A DNA stretch of 64,000 nt, taken from contig PAPJ01000008.1 of NCBI GenBank assembly GCA_002709045.1, forward strand, positions 124,001 through 188,000, in the 5' to 3' direction. Numbering within the stretch: the stretch's first letter is position 1; each line of letters begins with the position of its first letter. Positions 36,508 to 45,277 of this stretch are shown piece after piece. The translations under genes and the position numbers were made by a program. Below the pieces are notes generated by a model. It was given only the letters and a program-made list of their open reading frames with translations, did no database searches and had not been told where the DNA came from. The DNA comes from Planctomycetaceae bacterium (lineage in GTDB: Bacteria; Planctomycetota; Planctomycetia; Pirellulales; Pirellulaceae).

Positions 36508-37608
36508 TTAGTTACTGATATTCATATAGACCTTCAAAGCCGTGGGGTCTTCAACCAACAGACGGATTAATTCCTGATAGTTATTAAAACCCTCTACAGG
36601 ATTTGTCAGCACACGCTCAATCACACCGGGATACATCACTTCCCCCAGAGCGAGATCTTTGATTCCTGATTCAAAGTGGGTCTTGTTGGCATTGACGCTG
36701 CCGACAAGCAGTTTATTACCCAGCACCCACTCAATATTGATCTTGTCGGATGGGATTTCGACAGCTCGATCACCACCGGTAATACTAGTCCAGACAAGTA
36801 CGCCGTTATGTCCCAGATGATTCATCGCATCAAATGCCACGCCACTGTGTCCGGTGGCATCGACAATCAAATCAGCTTTACCAACCCCAGCGACAAGTTC
36901 TTCCAGAGGTGTTTCACGGGTGGAAACATAAGTTGCTTCAAGCCCTTCTACGATTTCCGAATTGAGAGTGCCTTTAGCAGAGCGTGCCAATGTGTAAACG
37001 TCCAGTCCACGATTTTTGAGCACAAGCGTACTAAGTAAACCAATCTGACCGGCTCCTAAAACAAAGGCTCGCTGGGGTCGCCAGACTTTCATCCGCTGCT
37101 GTGCCTCATAAGCCTGCTGGATTGCCTTGGCAGCACAACTCATTGGTTCCATTAATACATGCAGGTGCTGTAAGCCCCGCGGTACTTTTACGATATATTC
37201 TTCCGAATCCACGAAATACTCAGTCAAAAAACCATGTCGCAGATTAATACCACGTTCATAGTAGATTTCCTCACTGGTCATATCATAGGTACCGATTTGA
37301 TCGTAGATCGAACCTCCAGGACGTCGCACAGTCGCCGTTACAAAGTCACCGGGCTTGATTGTCCGAACATTCTCTCCCGTTTGTTCCACCACACCAAAAA
37401 CCTCATGACCGATTGTGAGAAAGTCATAGCCTTGAGGCGCGTTTCCATATAACGCATCATTGATTTCTCGGTCGGTGGCATCAACTCCCACTTTGAGAAC
37501 ACGCACCAGCACTCCTGTTCCATCAGCAACATCTGCCAGCGATGGCTTTGCCAGTTCAGCCAGATGCACACTATTGGGAGTACCGGGTTTAACAGCGATT
37601 GCTTTCAT
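36508..37608 (-). CDS. Glucose 1-dehydrogenase family, zinc-binding MDR protein
   Basis: A 366-residue medium-chain dehydrogenase. The N-terminus MKAIAVKPG, the catalytic-zinc region [11 protein letters not shown] with GHEVFGVV, the segment [12 protein letters not shown]...[18 protein letters not shown], and the Rossmann part [21 protein letters not shown] match haloarchaeal-type glucose dehydrogenase from end to end. The cysteine-rich structural-zinc lobe is absent, as I recall for the Haloferax enzyme. It would oxidise glucose or a similar aldose with NAD(P). The start is ATG 37608; the longer frame to 37731 is unsupported. It converges on the DUF1501 gene (21-base gap) and is divergent from the aldehyde dehydrogenase. 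Confidence 0.85.
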   Translation of the reverse strand: MKAIAVKPGTPNSVHLAELAKPSLADVADGTGVLVRVLKVGVDATDREINDALYGNAPQGYDFLTIGHEVFGVVEQTGENVRTIKPGDFVTATVRRPGGSIYDQIGTYDMTSEEIYYERGINLRHGFLTEYFVDSEEYIVKVPRGLQHLHVLMEPMSCAAKAIQQAYEAQQRMKVWRPQRAFVLGAGQIGLLSTLVLKNRGLDVYTLARSAKGTLNSEIVEGLEATYVSTRETPLEELVAGVGKADLIVDATGHSGVAFDAMNHLGHNGVLVWTSITGGDRAVEIPSDKINIEWVLGNKLLVGSVNANKTHFESGIKDLALGEVMYPGVIERVLTNPVEGFNNYQELIRLLVEDPTALKVYMNISN

Positions 37609-37816
37609 CAGTTTTCTCTGTCTTTGTATATGGAGTTTCAGAGGGTAGCGGGAAAGAGTTAAGTATAGATAGCAAACAAACGCTCGTGTAGATGAACAGT
37701 GGCAATCATCAAGCCACAACAGATACAACAATCGCTTTGATTTGTAACAACCACTATCAAAGCGTTAAAATCAACTTTGGGTCTAATTGAATCAAAACAT
37801 CCAAGGGAGAAAAACT

Positions 37817-39286
37817 ATGGCCACTGCAGAAATCGTCGCACGTCCAAATATCCGTCAAACACAATGTTTCATTGGCGGCCAATGGATACCAGCAGAAAGC
37901 GGAAAAACGTTTGATACTTTCCACCCGGCCACCGGTGAAGTCATTGCTCAAATTGCCGAAGGGGATGCGGTAGATGTCGACAAAGCTGCTGCTGCTGCGA
38001 GGAAAGCGTTTGACGAAGGTCCCTGGAGAAAAATGGATGCCCGCGAACGTGGTGCCATCATGTATCGACTGGCAGATCTGATCGAAGCAGAGCTCGAAGA
38101 ATTAGCAGCCTTGGAAACACTCGACAATGGAAAACCGATCAGTGATTCTCTCGCCGCTGATCTCCCGTTAACCATCGACTGCCTGAGATACTATGCCGGC
38201 TACGCTGATAAGATTCATGGCCAAACAATTCCAGTCCGCGGCAATTATTTCACCTACACCAAGAAAGAACCTGTCGGTGTTGTTGGACAGATCATTCCCT
38301 GGAACTTCCCAATGCTCATGGTCGCCTGGAAATGGGGCCCCGCATTAGCAGCCGGCTGCACCATTGTCATGAAACCGGCAGAGCAAACACCACTAACCTG
38401 CCTTCGCATGGCCCGTCTTGCACAAAAAGCAGGAGTGCCGGACGGCGTCATCAACATTGTGCCCGGATTCGGGCCGACCGCAGGTGCTGCCGTCGTAAAA
38501 CACCCCGGTATTGATAAGGTTGCCTTCACCGGGGAATATAAAACCGCTCAAACGATTATGGCTGATGCTTCACAAACGCTAAAACGACTTACCTTTGAAC
38601 TCGGAGGTAAAAGCCCGAACGTTGTATTCAATGATGCCGATCTGGATGCAGCAGCAGCTGGTTCACACTTTGGCCTCTATTTCAACCAGGGACAGTGCTG
38701 CTGTGCCGGAAGCCGACTCTTTGTTCAGGAGGATATTCACGACGAGTTCGTTTCCAAACTAGTGGCAATGAATCAATCACGTGTAGTCGGCGACCCATTT
38801 GACAAGGCCACCGAGCAAGGGCCACAAGTTGATCAGGCTCAATTTGACAAGATCCTGAAGTACATCGACATTGGCAAGCAGGAAGGAGCTGAATGTCTCA
38901 CCGGCGGTGCTCGCCACGGGGAGCAGGGATACTTTATTGAACCGACATTATTTGACGGCGTAACCGATGAAATGCAAATCGCCACCGATGAGATTTTCGG
39001 ACCTGTCATGTCTATCCTGACATTCAAAGACACTGAAGATCTGATCCAACGCGCAAATAATACCTTCTACGGTCTGGCGGCTGCCGTTTGGTCTCGTGAC
39101 ATCGGTAAAGCTCATTTACTGGCTGACCGCGTTCGTGCAGGTACCGTCTGGGTAAACTGCTACGACGTATTTGATGCTGCTGCACCATTTGGCGGATTCA
39201 AAATGTCGGGGATTGGACGCGAACTTGGTGAAGAAGGTCTGAAAAACTATCTGGAAACCAAAACCGTTACTGTTGCCCTTGATTAA
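37817..39286 (+). CDS. NAD-dependent aldehyde dehydrogenase
   Basis: A 489-residue ALDH-superfamily enzyme that oxidises an aldehyde to the acid. Key parts are intact: the Asn in [10 protein letters not shown], the KPAEQTPL cofactor site, the general-base Glu in [12 protein letters not shown], and the nucleophile Cys in [11 protein letters not shown]. The C-terminal motif reads [14 protein letters not shown]. Sequence features resemble the ALDH1/2 group; the natural aldehyde is unknown. The start at ATG 37817 is set by AAGGGAG at 37802-37808; the longer frame from 37787 lacks a site. The gap to the divergent glucose dehydrogenase (208 bases) should hold both promoters. Confidence 0.93.
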   Translation: MATAEIVARPNIRQTQCFIGGQWIPAESGKTFDTFHPATGEVIAQIAEGDAVDVDKAAAAARKAFDEGPWRKMDARERGAIMYRLADLIEAELEELAALETLDNGKPISDSLAADLPLTIDCLRYYAGYADKIHGQTIPVRGNYFTYTKKEPVGVVGQIIPWNFPMLMVAWKWGPALAAGCTIVMKPAEQTPLTCLRMARLAQKAGVPDGVINIVPGFGPTAGAAVVKHPGIDKVAFTGEYKTAQTIMADASQTLKRLTFELGGKSPNVVFNDADLDAAAAGSHFGLYFNQGQCCCAGSRLFVQEDIHDEFVSKLVAMNQSRVVGDPFDKATEQGPQVDQAQFDKILKYIDIGKQEGAECLTGGARHGEQGYFIEPTLFDGVTDEMQIATDEIFGPVMSILTFKDTEDLIQRANNTFYGLAAAVWSRDIGKAHLLADRVRAGTVWVNCYDVFDAAAPFGGFKMSGIGRELGEEGLKNYLETKTVTVALD

Positions 39287-39321
39287 CCCCTTTTTATTCC
39301 TTCCTTAAAAAACAGACGGCC

Positions 39322-41505
39322 TTGATCAAAAAACCAAAAAGCGGTGGAGGCTGGCAAGCCATTCGCTATGTACTCAAGAAATCTTATACGTCCGGCGGTT
39401 TTCTGCGGATGTGGAAAGCACTGCGCAGTAAAAATACCTGTAAGACCTGTGCCGTTGGTATGGGAGGTCAGTCCGGAGGAATGGTCAATGAGACTGGTCG
39501 GTCTCTGGAAATGTGTAAGAAGTCGGTGCAGGCAATGGCTGCCGACCTGCAACAAGCCGGAGCCTGTGAACACCTTGAGTCTCATGCAATTTCGCAGTTA
39601 AAGAAACAAACGCCTTATCAACTTGAACATGCCGGTCGACTGACGCATCCAATGCTTTATGAAAAGGGTGGCGACTTTTACCGACGTATTGAGTGGGATG
39701 AAGCACTACAACGTATTGGCACAGCACTTAAAGAAACACCGGCCAATGATTCCTTTTGGTACTTCAGCGGACGAAGTAGTAATGAAGCAGGTTTCCTGCT
39801 CCAGTTGTTTGCCCGTCTGTATGGAACAAATAACGTTAATAATTGCAGCTACTACTGTCACCAGGCTAGCGGTGTGGGGCTAACCAGTGCCGTTGGTAGT
39901 GGAACCGCCACTGTTGTCCTCGACGACGTGGAACACGCAGATCTGGTCTTTGTAATTGGCGGAAATCCTCCCAGCAATCACCCACGTCTTATGACAACGC
40001 TAATGCAGGTGAAAAACAAACAGGGTAAGGTCGTGGTGGTAAACCCGGTAGTCGAAGTCGGGTTGGTAAACTTCAAAGTACCCAGCAATCCTTTCAGTCT
40101 GCTGTTCGGTACACCGATTGCAGATCTCTATGTCCAGCCTCACATCGGTGGTGACCTCGCAATGCTCACCGGTATTGCCAAGGCTATTCAGGAGATGGAA
40201 GCCCAGGACTCTATATTCCTGCAACAGTATTGTGACGGTGCCGATGAGTGGTTAACTCATCTCGAAACGATTACCTGGAAAGAAATCACGGCCAAGTCCG
40301 GTGTATCCGAGAATGAAATCCGGAAGATGGCAACGCTCTACGCAGAAGCGGAGAATGTAATCTTTTGCTGGACAATGGGAATCACTCACCATGAACATGG
40401 GGTGCAAAACGTGCAAGCGATCGCCAACCTAGCGATGATGCGAGGAATGCTCGGCAAGCCGCATGCAGGACTAATGCCGGTTCGCGGTCACAGCAATGTT
40501 CAGGGCATCGGTTCGGTAGGCGTCACTCCAAAACTCAAAGACGCAATTTTCAACTCTCTGGAAAGTGAATTAAATGTCAAACTACCAACCACCAAAGGAC
40601 TCGATACGCTGGCATGTATGGAAGCCACCGACCAAGGTGATCTGAGTCTGGGAGTTTGTCTTGGCGGTAACCTATATGGCTCAAACCCGGACCTTAATTT
40701 TGCGGCCACCTCCTTAAGCAAACTCAAAATGCTCGTCTATATTAACACCACATTAAATACCGGGCATGCACATGCACTAGCCGACCAAACCATCATTCTC
40801 CCGGTTCTGGCTCGTGATGAAGAAGCCCAACCCACAACACAGGAGTCCATGTTCAATTTCGTAAGACTCAGTGATGGCGGTCCAAGACGTCATGCAGGCC
40901 CCCGCAGTGAGATTGATGTCATTACAGATATCGCAAAACGTGTCCTCGGACCGGAAAGTCCTGTCGACTGGCAGGCCATGAAAGAAGCTCCTAATATTCG
41001 TTCGGCGATCAGTAAGACCATCCCCGGCTTTGAAAAAATGGCTGACATTGATGAAACCCGAAAAGAGTTTCAGATTGGAGGCCGTACTTTCCACGCGCCA
41101 CAGTTCTCCACGCCCAATGGAAAAGCACAAATCCATTGCCACACGCTTCCAGCTCTAAAGGGGGAGAATACTGAATTACGCCTGATGACTGTGCGCAGTG
41201 AAGGCCAGTTTAATACGGTTGTATACGAAGAAACCGATATTTACCGGGGAATCACACGACGTGATGTAATCCTAATCAATCCCGCAGACACACAACGACT
41301 CGGATTCAAGGATGATCAGTTAGTAACCGTTAAAAGCGCCACCGGTGCACTGCGGAATATTCACATCCGTTGTTATGATGACATTCGAGCCGGCAATGTG
41401 CTGATGTATTTTCCGGAAGCGAATGTTCTGGTACCGAGAACTACTGACCCGCAATCACGTACACCGGCATTCAAAGGTGCATTGGTCACACTGCAAGCAC
41501 AGTAA
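39322..41505 (+). CDS. FdhF/YdeP-family molybdopterin oxidoreductase
   Basis: A 727-residue molybdopterin enzyme of the YdeP subgroup of formate-dehydrogenase-like proteins. The N-terminal cysteine region NTCKTCAVGMGGQSGG, followed by MCKKS, resembles an iron-sulfur site. Other parts are WDEALQRIG, FWYFSGRSSNEAG, LVFVIGGNPPSNHPRL, GITHHEHGVQNVQAIANLAMMRGMLG and, at the C-terminus, the molydopterin-dinucleotide domain (SEGQFNTVVYEETD). No selenocysteine codon is apparent. TTG 39322 is the likely start since the N-terminal GGWQAIRYVLKKS matches the family. The activity of YdeP proteins is not settled. It is 35 bases downstream of the aldehyde dehydrogenase. Confidence 0.87.
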   Translation: MIKKPKSGGGWQAIRYVLKKSYTSGGFLRMWKALRSKNTCKTCAVGMGGQSGGMVNETGRSLEMCKKSVQAMAADLQQAGACEHLESHAISQLKKQTPYQLEHAGRLTHPMLYEKGGDFYRRIEWDEALQRIGTALKETPANDSFWYFSGRSSNEAGFLLQLFARLYGTNNVNNCSYYCHQASGVGLTSAVGSGTATVVLDDVEHADLVFVIGGNPPSNHPRLMTTLMQVKNKQGKVVVVNPVVEVGLVNFKVPSNPFSLLFGTPIADLYVQPHIGGDLAMLTGIAKAIQEMEAQDSIFLQQYCDGADEWLTHLETITWKEITAKSGVSENEIRKMATLYAEAENVIFCWTMGITHHEHGVQNVQAIANLAMMRGMLGKPHAGLMPVRGHSNVQGIGSVGVTPKLKDAIFNSLESELNVKLPTTKGLDTLACMEATDQGDLSLGVCLGGNLYGSNPDLNFAATSLSKLKMLVYINTTLNTGHAHALADQTIILPVLARDEEAQPTTQESMFNFVRLSDGGPRRHAGPRSEIDVITDIAKRVLGPESPVDWQAMKEAPNIRSAISKTIPGFEKMADIDETRKEFQIGGRTFHAPQFSTPNGKAQIHCHTLPALKGENTELRLMTVRSEGQFNTVVYEETDIYRGITRRDVILINPADTQRLGFKDDQLVTVKSATGALRNIHIRCYDDIRAGNVLMYFPEANVLVPRTTDPQSRTPAFKGALVTLQAQ

Positions 41506-41583
41506 TAAATTAGAACGTCAAACAACCATATATTTTAGAGTCCTTTGGTAATCGCTTACCCGTGAAGTAAAGAGGGACAAGTG

Positions 41584-41612
41584 ACCGATACCTGCCATAG
41601 GCAGATAGCGGT
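41584..41612 (+). other. Stable hairpin candidate in the 158-base gap after the molybdoenzyme
   Basis: Arms ACCGATACCTGCC (41584-41596) and GGCAGATAGCGGT (41600-41612) pair over 13 positions with one mismatch and one G-U pair and enclose a three-base loop. A second small hairpin, GTGATAAATCAC, overlaps its end at 41611-41622. No T-run follows, so it is not a standard terminator. It could be a weak terminator, a leader structure for the downstream gene or a processing site. Confidence 0.4.
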
Positions 41613-41663
41613 GATAAATCACCATAAAGCCCCTGTAAAACATCTGCCTTCTCCTATTGATAA

Positions 41664-43766
41664 ATGCTGGTTCCAATGGCTGAAGTAAACAAATCCATTT
41701 CGAGATGGTCTGCCATCACAATACTCAGCAGTGCCCTGCTACTGTTCCAGATCCAGCCGATGGTGAGTAAAACGATTCTCGCATGGTTCGGCGGAGCTTC
41801 AGGCGTCTGGACCACCTGTATGCTGTTCTTTCAAACCATTCTGGTGGGAGGATATTGCTACGCTCACCTGATGAATCGCTGGCCAATTCAACGCCAATGC
41901 AAAATACATGCGGTACTAGTGCTCAGCGCATTTATCTTTATTCCGATTTCATTCAGCGTTCCTGATGCAAGCGAAGCTTCAATCAAACCGGTCAGCACCA
42001 TCCTGCTTCTGCTCGTGGCAACCGTTGGGCTCCCCTACTTCGTCTTGTCGACCACAGGACCGCTTGTTCAAAATTGGTACGGACTGACGCAGGGTCAGGG
42101 AACACCGTACCGACTTTATTCACTTTCAAATATTGGCTCGCTGGCTGCGCTGCTCACGTACCCCTTGCTGATGGAAGTCTATTTAGACATCCCAAAACAA
42201 GGGGGCGTTTGGTCAGCCGGTTATTTATTGTTTGCATTGGCCAGCGGAATACTTGGATGGCAATGCCTAAAACAGGGAGCCGTTCCGGAAGTTCAGAATG
42301 ACGACGCACAGGCTGTCGGACAACATCCTCCGAACCTAAAGCAAATGGCAAACTGGGCGGGACTTGCGGCTCTGGCATCAACCCTCTTGCTGGCAGTCAC
42401 CGACCAGCTAACACAAGACGTGGCGGTAATACCTTTCCTTTGGATTTTACCTCTTGCCATCTACCTTATTAGCTTCATCATTACCTTCGATAACTGCAAA
42501 TGGTATTTCCGAAGATGCTTTGCCTTTGCCACAACAACTGGGATTCTTATCCTCAGTCTTTATTACATCCGGGAAACTGCAGATAACTATCTGGGGATCC
42601 GTATTTTCCAAAACATCGCTGAGAATGTGATTGCCTATACAATCATGATGGCTGTCGTATTCTTCTTCATCTGTATGACCTGCCACGGTGAATTGTTCTG
42701 CTTGCGGCCGGGTAAGAAACATCTGACACTATACTATCTTTGCATTTCAGTCGGTGGAGCTGTGGGTGGATTTTTCGTCTCTGTGCTATGTCCAATAATT
42801 TTCTCACAGTACCATGAATATCACTTAGGATTGATCATTGCCTTCTCACTCGCAGGTCTGATTTTAGTGAGACAGGTATTGGACAAACGTGGAACTCTGC
42901 AGTTAGCCGTCGTCATCCCTACGGGCCTGGCCTTTGGAGTGGTCGTCTTAAGCCAGTGGAAAATGATCCAACATGAAGCCCTCATCGCCACTCGCAGTTT
43001 TTACGGCACATTACAAGTCAGTCAAAATACAAATCCACAAAACTCAACGGAAAGCCATATTCAGTTGCGTCATGGACGAGTGGTTCACGGCTCACAGATT
43101 ATCGATGATTCTTTACCACTGGAGCCGACAACATACTACGGATCCAAATCCGGTATTGGGCAGGTCTTCAACGTACTTGATGACAAATCAACGATGGACA
43201 TTACGGCTGTTGGTTTAGGCGTTGGAACACTCAGCGTTTACGCCCGTCGTGGAGACAAGCTTCGTTTCTATGAGATTAATCCGGATGTTATAACGATATC
43301 TAAAACCTACTTCCGCTATCTGGAAAATTCTTTAACAAAGGTCGAATTAATCGCCGCTGACGGACGTATGGGCATCCGGTCTCTAGCTTCTAAATCCACC
43401 GATTTACTAATTCTCGATGCCTTTAGTAGTGATGCAATTCCTGTACATCTACTTACACTTGAAGCATTTGAAGTGTACCTCGACCGCCTCAAACGGGATG
43501 GGGTGATTTGCGTACATATAAGTAACCAACATCTGAATCTTATTCCCGTTTTAGAGGGGATTTCCCGTCACCACCATCTTTCGCTACGGGTAATCAATTC
43601 ACAGGAAACTGCCGATACCTTTGATGCCCAGTGGGCCATTTTGTCAGCGCATTCTGAATTCATCACCAAACTAGACAAACAGACAAATGCATTTCAACCC
43701 GATAACATTACGCAGATTACCCCCTGGACAGACAACTACAGCAATCTTCTGCAAATCATAAAATGA
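41664..43766 (+). CDS. Multi-pass membrane protein fused to a spermidine synthase-like domain
   Basis: A 700-residue protein with a polytopic N-terminal half (segments such as AITILSSALLLFQIQPMVSKTIL, TILLLLVATVGLPYFVL, WAGLAALASTLLLAV, FLWILPLAIYLISFIITF) and a soluble C-terminal half resembling the SpeE methyltransferase fold: DITAVGLGVGTLSVYARRGDKLRFYEINPDV, then DLLILDAFSSDAIPVHLLTLEAF. The family is often annotated as a fused MFS/spermidine synthase. Amine substrate specificity is unproven. The alternate start at 41676 (MAEVNKS) is equally good. Its stop overlaps the next gene by 4 bases (ATGA), so they are probably translated together. Confidence 0.85.
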   Translation: MLVPMAEVNKSISRWSAITILSSALLLFQIQPMVSKTILAWFGGASGVWTTCMLFFQTILVGGYCYAHLMNRWPIQRQCKIHAVLVLSAFIFIPISFSVPDASEASIKPVSTILLLLVATVGLPYFVLSTTGPLVQNWYGLTQGQGTPYRLYSLSNIGSLAALLTYPLLMEVYLDIPKQGGVWSAGYLLFALASGILGWQCLKQGAVPEVQNDDAQAVGQHPPNLKQMANWAGLAALASTLLLAVTDQLTQDVAVIPFLWILPLAIYLISFIITFDNCKWYFRRCFAFATTTGILILSLYYIRETADNYLGIRIFQNIAENVIAYTIMMAVVFFFICMTCHGELFCLRPGKKHLTLYYLCISVGGAVGGFFVSVLCPIIFSQYHEYHLGLIIAFSLAGLILVRQVLDKRGTLQLAVVIPTGLAFGVVVLSQWKMIQHEALIATRSFYGTLQVSQNTNPQNSTESHIQLRHGRVVHGSQIIDDSLPLEPTTYYGSKSGIGQVFNVLDDKSTMDITAVGLGVGTLSVYARRGDKLRFYEINPDVITISKTYFRYLENSLTKVELIAADGRMGIRSLASKSTDLLILDAFSSDAIPVHLLTLEAFEVYLDRLKRDGVICVHISNQHLNLIPVLEGISRHHHLSLRVINSQETADTFDAQWAILSAHSEFITKLDKQTNAFQPDNITQITPWTDNYSNLLQIIK

Positions 43767-45277
43767 GTCCCACCAAATACATCCGTCTGGCAAGTGTTGC
43801 ACTGGCCCTGATTCTCATAGCCGCTCTGTACACTATTGGAAATCAATTTGGCTGGAATGGCATGACGCAACGCCCACTGGCAGCACTAGTGACCGTTGTT
43901 TGCTTACTGATGTTGTTGATTTCATTGTTTATGCTCTTCCAGCCAACAGCAAAAACAGAACGCATCTATGAATGGATTCTTCATCTCGGTAAACCTGCAG
44001 TTCAAGAAGAACGGTCAGGTAAAACCGTTGCAAAGATGATCCTTCTCGTTGCGGCGGTCGGTTTGATTATTATGAGCACTTCCTACAAGGCAATCCTTAC
44101 ACAGGATTCGCATAGCGATCCGGCAGCATTCCTCAGATTCGCTGAAGATGTGCAACAAAACGGAGGACCGCTACAATTAATAAGTGACCTTTACTCGGGC
44201 AATTACGTTCAAGCTAATCAACATCCTTTCTATATTGGCCTGCTTTCCATCTCTCCTGATTTGGATTCCGGTAAATGGATGAGCTTTATAGCTGCTGTGA
44301 TTACGTTTCTATTAATCGTTACCTATCTTATTAGGATGCACAGTTGGCAGGCGGCGGCAATCGCCGCCACGCTGCTCGCCACGAATCATACATTTTGTTA
44401 CTTTTCAGCTCTGACGACTTGTGAGGCCTGGCTTACTTTGTTTATCTCTCTGGCATGGATCGCGACAAATCAGGCTGTCAAAAGTAAAACAATGAAGCAA
44501 GCGTTGCCGTATTGGCTTGGTGCCGGCCTGGCCATGGGGCTGGCATATTTCACCAAAGGTACGGCATTATTATTTTTTGGAGCACTGATTCTCTCTGCCC
44601 TGACATTCGAAATTACGAACCAGCAACATTTTTCAAGAATCCAAAAAGCTCGTGCTGCTGCTGCCACAGTGGCGGTTGTGATTGGGGGTTGGCTAATCAC
44701 TGCACATCCATTGCTTATACGAAATACTTTGGTCTACGACTCGCCAACATTTAATGTGAATTCTTACTTCCTCTATATGGATGAATTCCCCGACACGCCG
44801 GAAATCCAAGCCAAACTTGCAGCATCTGATTCATTGGCGGAGGTACGCCGAGATTTCTTTCGTGAGCACGCCATAACTGAGTTGCTACATCGCGAGTTCG
44901 AAGGAATTGGCTGGGAGACGTTAATATTCACAAGGTCGTTCGGTCCCAGCCCGTTAGGTGAAAGCCGGATATTTTTTGGGATACCCGTGCTGTTGTTACT
45001 GTTACTTGCACTTTTTCACCTGAACAGAACCATGCAGGTGTTTGTAACCACTTTAATTATCAGCAGCATTATAATCTTTGCCTGGTATATACCAATTGCT
45101 GCCGGCGAACGCTTTACCGCACCTCTGTTGCCTCTCGTGATGGCCTATGCTGGCATTAGTCTACAAAATATGGTCTCGAATCAAGCAAAGCCAAGATCTA
45201 CAGTGATTCTGATGGCCTGTCTGGGATGGATTATTCTGTGGACCGGCTGGGCTGCAACAGTTCTTTCAGCAGGCTAA
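43763..45277 (+). CDS. Polytopic membrane glycosyltransferase, GT39/ArnT-like
   Basis: A 504-residue membrane protein with about ten or more hydrophobic segments, in the arrangement of PMT/ArnT-type glycosyltransferases that use lipid-linked sugars. After two segments, an acidic loop contains TQDSHSDPAAFLRFAEDVQQNGGPL (the first periplasmic-loop region where the catalytic Asp lies in this family) and YVQANQHPFYIGLLSI. GLAMGLAYFTKGTALLFFGALI is a typical later segment. It starts 4 bases inside the previous gene and ends in a 4-base overlap with convergent mutS. The acceptor and sugar are unknown. Confidence 0.75.
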   Translation: MSPTKYIRLASVALALILIAALYTIGNQFGWNGMTQRPLAALVTVVCLLMLLISLFMLFQPTAKTERIYEWILHLGKPAVQEERSGKTVAKMILLVAAVGLIIMSTSYKAILTQDSHSDPAAFLRFAEDVQQNGGPLQLISDLYSGNYVQANQHPFYIGLLSISPDLDSGKWMSFIAAVITFLLIVTYLIRMHSWQAAAIAATLLATNHTFCYFSALTTCEAWLTLFISLAWIATNQAVKSKTMKQALPYWLGAGLAMGLAYFTKGTALLFFGALILSALTFEITNQQHFSRIQKARAAAATVAVVIGGWLITAHPLLIRNTLVYDSPTFNVNSYFLYMDEFPDTPEIQAKLAASDSLAEVRRDFFREHAITELLHREFEGIGWETLIFTRSFGPSPLGESRIFFGIPVLLLLLLALFHLNRTMQVFVTTLIISSIIIFAWYIPIAAGERFTAPLLPLVMAYAGISLQNMVSNQAKPRSTVILMACLGWIILWTGWAATVLSAG

